This document shows, piece after piece, positions 53,215-62,590 of a DNA stretch of 63,319 bases (the stretch's first letter is position 1; every line of letters starts with the position of its first letter). The stretch is from assembly GCF_000455485.1 (NCBI RefSeq), contig NZ_CBQR020000145.1:1-63319 (forward strand), given 5' to 3'. The notes below the pieces were generated by a model. The model did no database searches, had not been told where the DNA came from, and saw only the letters and a program-made list of their open reading frames with translations. A program made the position numbers and the translations under genes. Source of the stretch: Gorillibacterium massiliense (GTDB lineage Bacteria > Bacillota > Bacilli > Paenibacillales > NBRC-103111).

Positions 53215-55863
53215 ATGAACCTGGAGAGTGAAGATCACACGATGGAATTTGCTGCCCCCCCTTACCTTATACCGGACAAAAATCACTTGAAAAGCTTTCC
53301 TTTGGAGCAAGTGGATGTAACCGGAGGGTATCATGTTCATGCTTTTCAACAAGAGTTGCGGTATTTGAAAGAATTTGAGCCGGACCGGCTGCTTGCAGGT
53401 TTTCGCGAAACCGCTGGGCTGCAGGCGTTGCAAGAACGTTACCCCGGCTGGGAGAGCACCGAGATTCAAGGACACACATTGGGCCACTATTTGACAGCTT
53501 GCTCGCAAGCTTACAGCAGTACGAAGGATGAGTTCATCCGAAAAAGGCTCGATTACATCATCGGCGAATTGAAGCTTTACCAAAATGAAAGCGGATACAT
53601 TTTTGCCTCGCGGGAAGATTTATTTGACCGGGTGGAAAATAGTCAGCCTGCTTGGGTTCCGTGGTATACGATGCACAAAATTTTATCCGGGCTGATTGCG
53701 GTTCATGCCGCTACCGGCAGTTCTGTGGCTTATGAAGTCGCCGCGAAATTGGGCGATTGGGTGTACCGGCGCGCATCAAGCTGGTCGGAAGAGGTTCATA
53801 CTCGGGTATTGTCTGTCGAGTACGGCGGGATGAACGATTGCCTGTATGAGCTTTACAAGGTAACCCGTGATCCCAAGCACTTGGAAGCGGCGCACTTGTT
53901 TGATGAACTGACGCTATTCACTCCGATCCGGGAGGGCAAGGATGTTTTACGGGGAAAACACGCCAACACCACGATCCCGAAGTTCCTCGGCGCCCTGAAC
54001 CGGTACCTCGTGCTGGGAGAGAGCGAAGCCTTTTACCTGGAAGCCTGTATGAAGTTTTGGGATATGGTCGTCGAGCATCACAGCTACATCACTGGCGGCA
54101 ATAGCGAATGGGAGCATTTTGGCGAGCCTGATATTTTAAACCGGGACCGCTCCAACTTCACCTGCGAAACCTGCAACAGCTACAACATGCTTAAGCTGAC
54201 CCGGGAATTATTCCGGATTACCAGGGACGCCAAATACGCGGACTTTTACGAAAGAAACTATATCAATGCCATCTTATCTTCACAGAATCCGGAAACAGGC
54301 ATGACGATGTATTTTCAACCGATGGCTACGGGCTATTTCAAGGTGTACAGCTCACCCTTCGACCATTTCTGGTGCTGTACCGGAACCGGGATGGAAAGCT
54401 TCACGAAGCTGGGAGACAGCATTTATTTTCAGCAGGATGACCGGCTCTATGTCAATCAATATATCGGCTCCGAATTGAATTGGGAGGAACAGCAAATCAA
54501 GCTCATCCAACAGGCGGACATTCCCTTTGCGGAAATCGTGAGCTTCAAGCTGCAAATGGCGGAAGGCGCAGCGAAAAAACTGGCCCTTTATCTGCGGGTG
54601 CCGGACTGGATCGCGGGACTTCCTCGGATCGACTTGAATGGAGCTGAATTGAACTTCCAGGTGAGTGGCCGTTATGCGGTGTTGGAGCGGGAATGGCGAA
54701 ATGGCGATGAAATCCGTCTGACCCTCCCGATGAAGGTTTCCTACTCCACCTTGCCGGATGCCCCGCATGTCATCGGCTTCCAATACGGCCCCGTCGTGCT
54801 GAGCGCTGCTTTGGGGCAAGAGGACATGAGCTTATCGGCAACGGGAGTCATGGTCAGCGTCCCTACTAAGAGCATGCTGGTCAAAGATTTCATCACCGTA
54901 AAAGGAATGACCGTGGAACAGTGGCTGGAGCGCTTTGTGGAGCACTTCGTGAAGGAGAAGGACAAGCCGGTCTTTCGTTTACGCCATACCGACGAAGACA
55001 ACCGCCTGATCTTTACCCCTCATTACAAGCAGCATTCCGAACGTTACGGTATTTACTGGACCCTTGTGGAGCCGGATTCGGCGGAATTGCAGGCACATAT
55101 CCGGAAAAACAAGGACAACCAGCGGATCAAGGATGCCACCATCGACAGCCTGCCCGTAGGCAATGACCAGTATGAGTTGAAGCATGAGGTGCAGGGGGAG
55201 AAGACTTATGTCGGTGTCTGGGACGGCTACACGTTCCGGGGGGCCAATCCGGGAGGCTGGTTCAGCTACCGGATGAAGGTGATCCCGCAAACCGATCAGT
55301 ACCTGTCGGTGGTTTTCTTTACCGGCAACAATGGCATGACGCTGAATATCCGGGTAGACGGCGAGCTGCTTATTAGTGAAACCGTCGAGACCGATCTGAA
55401 ACGCTCCTTCTTTGAGAAACGGTATCTGCTGCCGGCTAATCTGATCCAAGGGAAAACCTCCGTGGACATTCGCTTCGAAGCTGGAGAACAAAAAATCGCC
55501 GTCTACGATGTGATGCGAACCATGAAACCCTATGATGACAATGCCGACCTTCAACAAATCGACTTTTTCGCCGGAGCGTCGGATGATAATGTTCCCGCTG
55601 TCCCAACCGTTCCAAAAGGAGAGCCTGTTCCCTCTGGTTCTGCCGATTATACCTGCCTGATCCCCAAGGATTGCGCATCGGTACGGATGAAGGTGACGCC
55701 GGCACACAAAAACGCCTTGGTTTATCTGGATGGCATCTTAATCGATGAGGCGCTCCCGCGGGAGCTTCCTGTTCCCGGCAATGAAGCTGCATTTATGCTG
55801 AAGGTGGTTGCTGAGGATTTTGCAACCGAGACCTGTTATCCCCTTGTCATGCGAAAAAAATAA
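53215..55863 (+). CDS. GH127/GH146-type beta-L-arabinofuranosidase
   Basis: This 882-residue enzyme belongs to the DUF1680 family, which removes beta-linked L-arabinofuranose, as found on plant hydroxyproline-rich proteins and pectin. The zinc-cysteine site is intact: Glu318 and Cys320 in TCETCNSYN, and Cys387 (probable nucleophile) and Cys388 in FWCCTGTGMESF. An alpha/alpha-barrel (about 30-440) is followed by beta domains to the end. No signal peptide is seen, so it should act in the cytoplasm. The start is uncertain: ATG 53215 has no ribosome site; ATG 53242 is an alternative. First gene of a locus controlled by the divergent AraC protein. Confidence 0.9.
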   Translation: MNLESEDHTMEFAAPPYLIPDKNHLKSFPLEQVDVTGGYHVHAFQQELRYLKEFEPDRLLAGFRETAGLQALQERYPGWESTEIQGHTLGHYLTACSQAYSSTKDEFIRKRLDYIIGELKLYQNESGYIFASREDLFDRVENSQPAWVPWYTMHKILSGLIAVHAATGSSVAYEVAAKLGDWVYRRASSWSEEVHTRVLSVEYGGMNDCLYELYKVTRDPKHLEAAHLFDELTLFTPIREGKDVLRGKHANTTIPKFLGALNRYLVLGESEAFYLEACMKFWDMVVEHHSYITGGNSEWEHFGEPDILNRDRSNFTCETCNSYNMLKLTRELFRITRDAKYADFYERNYINAILSSQNPETGMTMYFQPMATGYFKVYSSPFDHFWCCTGTGMESFTKLGDSIYFQQDDRLYVNQYIGSELNWEEQQIKLIQQADIPFAEIVSFKLQMAEGAAKKLALYLRVPDWIAGLPRIDLNGAELNFQVSGRYAVLEREWRNGDEIRLTLPMKVSYSTLPDAPHVIGFQYGPVVLSAALGQEDMSLSATGVMVSVPTKSMLVKDFITVKGMTVEQWLERFVEHFVKEKDKPVFRLRHTDEDNRLIFTPHYKQHSERYGIYWTLVEPDSAELQAHIRKNKDNQRIKDATIDSLPVGNDQYELKHEVQGEKTYVGVWDGYTFRGANPGGWFSYRMKVIPQTDQYLSVVFFTGNNGMTLNIRVDGELLISETVETDLKRSFFEKRYLLPANLIQGKTSVDIRFEAGEQKIAVYDVMRTMKPYDDNADLQQIDFFAGASDDNVPAVPTVPKGEPVPSGSADYTCLIPKDCASVRMKVTPAHKNALVYLDGILIDEALPRELPVPGNEAAFMLKVVAEDFATETCYPLVMRKK

Positions 55864-55871
55864 CGTAAGGG

Positions 55872-55890
55872 GCGGCACCACGCGTGCCGC
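55872..55890 (+). terminator. Hairpin after the first GH127 gene
   Basis: GCGGCAC and GTGCCGC form a perfect stem with a five-base loop but no T run. It may regulate read-through to the importer genes. Confidence 0.45.
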
Positions 55891-55960
55891 ACCGAACGCA
55901 TTCCACTGTAAGCGCAACCATGGGATAAGCGGACAAACGCGCACCAGCCGGGTTCACTCC

Positions 55961-55974
55961 GTTCTGCGCAGAAC
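55961..55974 (+). promoter_or_regulatory. Perfect 14-base palindrome before the binding-protein gene
   Basis: GTTCTGCGCAGAAC is a perfect inverted repeat about 38 bases before the TTG start. Near it, TGTAAGCGCAACCA at 55907-55920 is two mismatches from cre. Either could be an operator for a promoter internal to the locus. Confidence 0.4.
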
Positions 55975-56011
55975 CGCTTTCTATATAGCAAACGAAATGG
56001 AGGAGAAGCAA

Positions 56012-57649
56012 TTGAAAAAGAAACTGTTTCCTGCATTGATGGCTTTGTGTTTAGGTACGGCAGTTGTAGCGGGGTGCTCAAACGGCGGCGACAAAAATAA
56101 AGATGCTGCTGCAACGGTAAAGTCTTCGGGCAATTCGGGGGCGAAAGTCAAGCTGACGGCGATCATGACCAAGCATCCGCTGACTCAGGAATTATCCAAA
56201 ATGAAATGGCTGCAAGAGGCGGAAGACCGGGCAGGGGTTAATATCGAGTGGCAGGAGGTTACGGCGGATTGGGATCAGAAGAAAGGTGCCCTCCTTGCTG
56301 GCGGCGACATTCCGGACTTGATCATCGGGCCGAACGCCATTACGGACCCTGAGTATGCCCAATTCAACGGCTTGTTCCAGGACATGACGGATCTCATTGA
56401 TCAATATGCGCCTAACGTTAAGGCAATGTTCGAAGCCAAGCCGGAAACGAAAGCCATCTCCACTCAACTGGATGGAAAAATCTACGGCCTCTCCAAATAC
56501 CAAAGATTCTGGCCGGCATCGGCAACGAGACAGTACATCAACAAGCAATGGCTGGATAAGCTCGGTTTGCAAATGCCGACCAACTGGGATGAGCTCTACA
56601 ATGTGCTGCTGGCATTCAAGGATAAAGACCCGAACGGCAATGGAGCAAAAGATGAAATTCCGATGGATTTCGCACCGGCCGGCACAGGTGGTGTAGGTTA
56701 CTTTATGCCAACGGTGCTCTTGGGAAGCTTAGGCATCACCTTGACGGACGGCAGCGGACAAGGCTACTTCCTGGAAGATGGCGTAGTCAAGAACTTCTTC
56801 GTTGACGAACGCTACAAGCAATTGATCGAGTTCCTGCATAAATGCTATGCCGCCGGTCTGATCAACAAGGAAGTCTTTACTCAAGACTACACCAAGTTCC
56901 AAGCCGTAGCCCGCGGCAACGGCGATAAAGCTACCGTCGGCTTTACCTGGGGCTGGGAAATCACAGACCGCGTAGGCAACACACTGGCTCCGCAATATGA
57001 ATCCATGGCGCCTTTGAAAGTATCTGCCGACGCCAATTACAAGCTGTCCTGGGACTACGACTTCAACTCTTTGAACTACGGCGTCAACATGGTATCCATG
57101 TCGGAAAAAACCAAGAACAAAGAAGCCGCTATGAAGTTCATCAACGAGCTGTATGATCCGAAAGTCAGTATGCAGGTTCTGTTCGGTTCTCTCGGCACCA
57201 ACATTTCCGATAACGGTGATGGCACGTACAGCGTGCTGCCTCCGACAGACGCAGCCATGGACCCGGGTACCTGGAAATGGACGTCCACTTGGGCGGACAA
57301 CGGCCCGATGTATATCTCCGACGATTTGAAACTGAATCTCGGCACGGATATGGCTTCCAACATCAAACAAACGGAGCCGCTGAAAGCAACCTTTGATGCG
57401 ATCGATAAAGAAAAAGATGTGTTCCCGGGCATGTTCATCAAGTACAGCACCGCCGACAACTCCACCTTGGGCCTCAACAATACCAACCTGATGGCTTTGG
57501 TCATGCCGAAATATTCCCAATGGATCACAAACGGCGGCATTGACAAAGAATGGGATGCTTATGTGAAGAACAGCGAAAAAGCCGGTCTCACAGACAACCT
57601 GAAGATCATGCAAAAATACTACGACGATTATAAGAAAAACAATAAATAA
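56012..57649 (+). CDS. Extracellular sugar-binding lipoprotein (LipO-like)
   Basis: This 545-residue binding protein has a signal ending VVAGC (Cys22) and a mature part beginning VKLTAIMTKHPL. The TTG start at 56012 follows GGAGGAG by six bases and gives a standard KKKLFPALMALCLG signal; longer in-frame extensions run back into the GH127 gene. It sits between a beta-L-arabinofuranosidase and two LplB/LplC-type permeases, so the ligand is probably an arabino-oligosaccharide. Confidence 0.9.
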   Translation: MKKKLFPALMALCLGTAVVAGCSNGGDKNKDAAATVKSSGNSGAKVKLTAIMTKHPLTQELSKMKWLQEAEDRAGVNIEWQEVTADWDQKKGALLAGGDIPDLIIGPNAITDPEYAQFNGLFQDMTDLIDQYAPNVKAMFEAKPETKAISTQLDGKIYGLSKYQRFWPASATRQYINKQWLDKLGLQMPTNWDELYNVLLAFKDKDPNGNGAKDEIPMDFAPAGTGGVGYFMPTVLLGSLGITLTDGSGQGYFLEDGVVKNFFVDERYKQLIEFLHKCYAAGLINKEVFTQDYTKFQAVARGNGDKATVGFTWGWEITDRVGNTLAPQYESMAPLKVSADANYKLSWDYDFNSLNYGVNMVSMSEKTKNKEAAMKFINELYDPKVSMQVLFGSLGTNISDNGDGTYSVLPPTDAAMDPGTWKWTSTWADNGPMYISDDLKLNLGTDMASNIKQTEPLKATFDAIDKEKDVFPGMFIKYSTADNSTLGLNNTNLMALVMPKYSQWITNGGIDKEWDAYVKNSEKAGLTDNLKIMQKYYDDYKKNNK

Positions 57650-57663
57650 TCAAGTTTATTGCA

Positions 57664-57701
57664 GGAGGATGCTGCGCGCCGTTTGGGGTGCAGCATCTTC
57701 C
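57664..57701 (+). terminator. Intercistronic hairpin between binding protein and permease
   Basis: GGAGGATGCTGC and GCAGCATCTTCC pair with one wobble around a 14-base loop and no T run. Same position as in the other three sugar operons. Confidence 0.65.
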
Positions 57702-57723
57702 GCCAATGAAAGGGCGTGACGGC

Positions 57724-58686
57724 ATGCTTTCCCAGACAAAAGTCGTGAATGGGGAAATGACGAAGAGCAAAGCGAAAAAGAAGCCCACCGTCTTGAACAC
57801 GTTCAAGCGCGACCATCAACTTTGGCTCATGATTATTCCGGCGATCGCCGTTATCCTTATTTTCAATTATATCCCGATGTATGGCATTCAACTGGCGTTC
57901 CGCGACTACGACTTTTCCAAAGGCTTAACAGGCGGACAGTGGCGGGGCCTCTTCTATTTCAAACAGTTTTTTGACAGCTATCTGTTCTGGGATTTGATGC
58001 GAAATACGGTGACCATCAGTCTGGCGACGATTTTGCTCGGGTTTCCCGCTCCGATCATTCTGGCTCTCCTGATCAATCAGTTGGCTGGCAAGCGCATCAA
58101 AAAGATACTGCAAACCACCGTTTACATGCCGCACTTCATCTCTGTCGTCGTCATGGTCGGGATGTTGGTCGTGCTGCTTTCCCCGAACACCGGCGTCATC
58201 GGCCGGCTTATCACAGCTTCCGGCTTGCAGAACGTCAATCTGCTGGGCTCCACGAAATTTTTCGTTCCCACCTATGTCCTGTCGGATATTTGGCAGCATG
58301 TCGGCTGGAACAGCATCATTTATTTGGCGGCTCTGTCTACAGTTGACCCTCAATTATACGATTCCGCGAAAATCGACGGCGCTAACCGGTGGCAGACGAT
58401 CCGCAATGTGGATATCCCGGCGATTATCCCGACGATCATCATTCTCTTCGTGCTTAGCATGGGCAGCGTATTAAGCACCGGATTTGAAAAAGTGTTCCTG
58501 ATGCAAAACTCGCTCAATCTTCCCGTATCCGAGGTTATCGCTACCTACGTATACAAAATCGGGATCAAGAGCAACCAGTTCAGCTACTCGGCAGCCATCG
58601 GCTTGTTCAATACCTTGATCAACTTCATCTTCCTCTACGCGATGAACGCCATTTCGAGAAGGTCGACGAACAACAGCTTGTGGTAA
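57724..58686 (+). CDS. Sugar ABC transporter permease (LplB-like)
   Basis: This 320-residue permease has a cytoplasmic basic N terminus, six helices and the contact loop DSAKIDGANRWQTIRNVDIPAI. ATG 57724 was chosen because AAGGG lies about ten bases before it; ATG 57706 and 57757 are in frame. It pairs with the permease at 58732; no ATPase is nearby. Confidence 0.9.
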   Translation: MLSQTKVVNGEMTKSKAKKKPTVLNTFKRDHQLWLMIIPAIAVILIFNYIPMYGIQLAFRDYDFSKGLTGGQWRGLFYFKQFFDSYLFWDLMRNTVTISLATILLGFPAPIILALLINQLAGKRIKKILQTTVYMPHFISVVVMVGMLVVLLSPNTGVIGRLITASGLQNVNLLGSTKFFVPTYVLSDIWQHVGWNSIIYLAALSTVDPQLYDSAKIDGANRWQTIRNVDIPAIIPTIIILFVLSMGSVLSTGFEKVFLMQNSLNLPVSEVIATYVYKIGIKSNQFSYSAAIGLFNTLINFIFLYAMNAISRRSTNNSLW

Positions 58687-58731
58687 GGGGAAGGACCCCT
58701 GGCAGGAACTGTACGTTAAGGAGGCAAAGGC

Positions 58732-59628
58732 ATGACCTTTTTCAAAAACAAAACGGCTGGAGATATCGTATTCGATCTTGTCGTCTATCTTTTGCTGGCG
58801 CTGGTCTTCGTGATCATTGCGTACCCGCTCTATTTCATCATCATCGCATCCATAAGCGACTCCACCTTAGTATCGACGGGGAAAGTGACCCTGTTCCCGC
58901 GGAATATGAGCTTGTTCGGATATAAGCAAATCTTTCAGGATTCCCGCATATGGACCGGCTATACCAATACTATCATTTATACCTTTTTGGGAACGGCTGT
59001 GAACCTGCTGTTCACACTGCCGGCGGCTTATGTGCTGTCCCGGCCGGAATTCCGGGCAAGACGGGTGATCATGTTCCTGTTCGTATTCACTATGTTTTTC
59101 AGCGGCGGCTTGATCCCGACCTATTTGCTGATCAAGGATATTCACATGGTCAACAGCATGTGGGTGTTTATCCTTCCGTTTTGCGTCAACGTGTTTAACT
59201 TGATCATCGCTCGGACATTCTTTGAATCGTCCATTCCGAAGGATTTGTTCGAAGCGGCGTCCATGGACGGCTGCACCCACTTCCAGTTTTTTACGAAGGT
59301 GGCCCTGCCGTTGTCAAAAGCGGTGGTTTCCGTTATCGGTTTGTATTACCTTGTGGCTCACTGGAACGACTTCTTTACTGGCTTGATTTATATCCGCAGC
59401 AATAACCTGCAGCCGCTGCAGATCATTCTTCGGGACATTTTGCTGTCCAACCAAGTGTTCTCTCAAGGCGCGGGCGCCGGAGGAGCGGCAGGCGGTTACG
59501 CCCAGCAATACGCCGACCAAGTCAAGTACGCGGTCATTATTGTATCTACGGTGCCGATTTTGCTGGTGTATCCTTTCATCCAAAAATACTTTGATAAAGG
59601 CGTCATGATCGGTTCCGTCAAAGGGTAA
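58732..59628 (+). CDS. Sugar ABC transporter permease (LplC-like)
   Basis: This 298-residue second channel subunit follows an AAGGAGG ribosome site, with six helices, contact loop EAASMDGCTHFQFFTKVALPLS and C terminus FDKGVMIGSVKG. A Gly/Ala-rich loop GAGAGGAAGGYAQQ before the last helix is an insertion relative to the LplC at 9319, which has a Ser-rich insert there. It is followed 14 bases later by a second GH127-type gene. Confidence 0.92.
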   Translation: MTFFKNKTAGDIVFDLVVYLLLALVFVIIAYPLYFIIIASISDSTLVSTGKVTLFPRNMSLFGYKQIFQDSRIWTGYTNTIIYTFLGTAVNLLFTLPAAYVLSRPEFRARRVIMFLFVFTMFFSGGLIPTYLLIKDIHMVNSMWVFILPFCVNVFNLIIARTFFESSIPKDLFEAASMDGCTHFQFFTKVALPLSKAVVSVIGLYYLVAHWNDFFTGLIYIRSNNLQPLQIILRDILLSNQVFSQGAGAGGAAGGYAQQYADQVKYAVIIVSTVPILLVYPFIQKYFDKGVMIGSVKG

Positions 59629-59642
59629 GGAGGAGAGCGGAG

Positions 59643-61460
59643 ATGAGCGCGGTGAAAAGTGCAAATCCCTTGAAAGCTTTTGAATACACCAACGTGGCAT
59701 TGAAAAACAGCCATTGGAAGCGGCAGCTGGACGAAACCATTGAAGTGTATTTGGAGATTCCCAATTACGATTTGCTTCATATTTTCCGGCAACAGGCAGG
59801 TGTGCACTCCGATGCCAATGGGCTGGCTGGGTGGTATGGAAAAAACGCCAGCACCTTCGGGCAAAAGCTGGGAGCCTTCGCCAAGCTCTATCGGGTAACC
59901 GGAGATTATCGGCTGAAGGAGAAGGCGCTGTACCTGATCGAGGAATGGATACGCTGTGCGGACCGTTCTGATAATTTGTACGATCATGACACCTATGTCT
60001 ACGACAAATTGATGGGCGGCTTTTTGGATCTGTACGAGTACTTGGGTTACGAAAAGCTTGCCAAATATATGTCCCGGTTGACGGATTTTGCGGCACGGCG
60101 GTTCAAGCGGGATATCAAGCGCGATGGGCTGCAGGATCACGAGCTTTGGACGAATCAGATGATCGAGTGGTATACCTTGCCTGAGAATCTCTACCGCGCC
60201 TATCAATTGACCGGGGATGAGAAGTATAAGGCTTTCGCCGAACTGTGGGATTACGATTATTTGTGGGATAAAATGAACAGCCGTGACTTTCACATTGGCC
60301 CTCGCCATGCGTATAGTCAGGTGAATAGCTTGTCCAGCGCTGCCCGGGCTTACGAGACGACGAAGGATGAGCGGTACTTGTCGGCCATGAAAATCGCCTA
60401 TGATGAAATCACCACCCATCACATTTTTGCCACAGGCGGATATGGCCCGGCGGAATGCTTGTTCACGGAGGACGAGGGCTATCTGGGAGATTCCTTGAAA
60501 TCCACTTGGGACATCACTTTGGCAAGTCCGTTCTATACCAATTTCGGCGGCTCGCAAGTCACCCGCAACGACACGTGGGGAAGCTGCGAAATCTCCTGCT
60601 GCGCTTGGGCGGTGTTCAAATTTTGCAACTATTTGCTGCAATACACCGGAGATGCCAAGTATGGCGACTGGGTGGAAAAACTGCTCTACAACGGAACCGG
60701 TGGACAGCTGCCCATCGATTCTCACGGCAGAGTCATGTATTATGCCAATTACTTTCTGGATGGCGCCATCAAATCCGTTGAGGACCGGAGAATGCAGGAC
60801 GGCGGAGAGGCCTTCGAATGGCAGTGCTGCACCGGGACTTTTCCTCAGGACGTGGCGGAGTATGCCAACATGCTCTACTATCAGGACGAGACTAGCTTGT
60901 ATATCAGCCAATACCTCCCCTCCAAAGTAAAATGGACCCATAACGGGGTTGCCGTCGGCGTTGAAAACTATTCGAGCTATCCGGAAGAAAGCCAAGTCAG
61001 GCTGCGGATTTCCGCCAGTGAGCCGGTAGAGTTTCAGTTGAAGCTGCGGGTTCCATCCTGGGCAGGCGGTGCAAACCGTTTGATAGTAAATGGCGAAGTG
61101 GTAGAATGCCGGATCGTTCCGGGCGAGTGGGCGAAGGTAAATCGGGTATGGCAGGATGGCGATCTGGTCGAGGTGGAGTTCCCTTATTCGCTGTACTTTA
61201 AGGCGGTAGACGCCCGGAATCCGGACATTGTAGCGCTGAATTACGGGCCGCTGGTTTTGGTGGCGGATAAAATGACCCAGTTCATCGGCGATGTGGATCA
61301 TCCGGAGGATTGGATTCATCCCGTCGAAAGCGAGGCCTTTACGTTCATCACCGATAAAGGGCATGTGGCGGGTTATGATTTTTTGACGAGAAGATTTACC
61401 CCTTATTACACGGTTGGCGAGATGACCTGGTACTACATGTACAACCGGATTCACTCTTGA
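59643..61460 (+). CDS. GH127-like (DUF1680) glycoside hydrolase, divergent cysteine site
   Basis: This 605-residue enzyme is a distant relative of the beta-L-arabinofuranosidase at 53215: an alpha/alpha-barrel with TFGQKLGAFAKLYRVTGD, HAYSQVNSLSSAA and WQCCTGTFPQDVAEYAN (Cys395 and Cys396), then beta domains. The other half of the zinc site differs: SCEISCCAW has Glu316 with Cys319/Cys320, not the usual Glu-x-Cys. It lacks a signal peptide and is shorter than the first enzyme. It probably acts on another linkage in the same oligosaccharide. An AGGAGAG ribosome site precedes the start. Confidence 0.85.
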   Translation: MSAVKSANPLKAFEYTNVALKNSHWKRQLDETIEVYLEIPNYDLLHIFRQQAGVHSDANGLAGWYGKNASTFGQKLGAFAKLYRVTGDYRLKEKALYLIEEWIRCADRSDNLYDHDTYVYDKLMGGFLDLYEYLGYEKLAKYMSRLTDFAARRFKRDIKRDGLQDHELWTNQMIEWYTLPENLYRAYQLTGDEKYKAFAELWDYDYLWDKMNSRDFHIGPRHAYSQVNSLSSAARAYETTKDERYLSAMKIAYDEITTHHIFATGGYGPAECLFTEDEGYLGDSLKSTWDITLASPFYTNFGGSQVTRNDTWGSCEISCCAWAVFKFCNYLLQYTGDAKYGDWVEKLLYNGTGGQLPIDSHGRVMYYANYFLDGAIKSVEDRRMQDGGEAFEWQCCTGTFPQDVAEYANMLYYQDETSLYISQYLPSKVKWTHNGVAVGVENYSSYPEESQVRLRISASEPVEFQLKLRVPSWAGGANRLIVNGEVVECRIVPGEWAKVNRVWQDGDLVEVEFPYSLYFKAVDARNPDIVALNYGPLVLVADKMTQFIGDVDHPEDWIHPVESEAFTFITDKGHVAGYDFLTRRFTPYYTVGEMTWYYMYNRIHS

Positions 61461-61547
61461 TGAAGCTTTAAGCCGCTGTCTTTAAACCGCTGTATTGTGG
61501 CTTTGCGGCTTTTGACTTTAGAGATAAACAACATCGGAGGATGGCGG

Positions 61548-62489
61548 ATGAAAACCGAATTGGATTCTACTCTTTTGCTGGAACAACGGGCTGATCCCTA
61601 TGTATACCGGCATTCCGACGGCATGTATTACTTTACGGGCTCCGTCCCCGCATATGACGGTATCGAATTAAGGAGATCGGCTACGATCCGCGGCCTTGCG
61701 GAAGCCAGCCCGGTGATCATTTGGAAAAGACACGAAAGCGGCCCCATGAGCGAGCATATTTGGGCCCCGGAGCTGCATTATTTGGACGGCAAATGGTACG
61801 TCTATTTTGCGGCGGGAGAACGGGAGGACATTTGGAAGATTCGTCCCTATGTTCTGGAGTGCGCCGCCGATGACCCTTTGACTGGCGAGTGGATCGAGCG
61901 GGGCATGATGCAAAGAGCGGAGGGTGATCCGTATTCCTTTACGGATTTTTCCCTGGACGCCACCGTTTTCGAGAATCGCGGCAAGCGCTACTTTGTCTGG
62001 GCGCAGAAGGTTGGCGGGGAAAAAGGGATCTCCAATTTGTATATCGCGGAGATGGAGTCGCCCTTGAAGCTGAAAACTATTCAAGTGCTGTTGTCCACAC
62101 CGGACTACGATTGGGAACGGGTGGATTTCTGGGTGAACGAAGGGCCGGCTGTGCTGATCCGTGGTGGCAAAGTATATATTGCATATTCCGCCAGCGGCAC
62201 GGGCGCTTGCTATTGCATGGGATTGTTGACCGCATCTGCAGATGCCGATATGCTGGACCCCCGCTCCTGGAGCAAGTCCCGCTACCCTGTGATGGTTACA
62301 GACCCGGAATGCAAGCTGTACGGACCGGGGCATAACAGCTTTACTCTCTCGGAGGACGGGGAGGATGTAGTTGTTTTTCACGCCCGGCCTTACGAGAAGA
62401 TCGAAGGCAATCCGCTGTACGACCCCAACCGCCATGCCATGATCATGAAGCTAAACTGGAACGGGGACGGTTCGCCCCGGTTTCAATAA
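61548..62489 (+). CDS. Glycoside hydrolase family 43 (arabinofuranosidase type)
   Basis: This 313-residue beta-propeller has general base Asp16 in RADPYVYR, Asp137 in FSLDATVFE, general acid Glu198 in VNEGPAVLI and the conserved His in GPGHNSF. ATG 61548 follows GGAGGATGG; an in-frame ATG at 61497 has no such site. No signal peptide is present, so it is cytoplasmic. It probably removes alpha-L-arabinofuranose, complementing the two GH127-type enzymes. It ends 21 bases before an insertion sequence, which may have cut the operon short. Confidence 0.88.
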   Translation: MKTELDSTLLLEQRADPYVYRHSDGMYYFTGSVPAYDGIELRRSATIRGLAEASPVIIWKRHESGPMSEHIWAPELHYLDGKWYVYFAAGEREDIWKIRPYVLECAADDPLTGEWIERGMMQRAEGDPYSFTDFSLDATVFENRGKRYFVWAQKVGGEKGISNLYIAEMESPLKLKTIQVLLSTPDYDWERVDFWVNEGPAVLIRGGKVYIAYSASGTGACYCMGLLTASADADMLDPRSWSKSRYPVMVTDPECKLYGPGHNSFTLSEDGEDVVVFHARPYEKIEGNPLYDPNRHAMIMKLNWNGDGSPRFQ

Positions 62490-62590
62490 GGAGAAAAACC
62501 TTGTCGGCGCTGAAGTGCACCCCTTATAGTAGACATTGGAAAAACACCCTGGTGTTAAACCGATGAAAACTATAGGGGGTGCTTTTCGTT

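Noticed and set aside
59496-61454. 652-codon open frame on the minus strand opposite the second GH127-type gene
   Set aside because: It is a mirror of the codon pattern of the plus-strand enzyme, has no family motifs, and the plus strand has clear catalytic blocks and a ribosome site.
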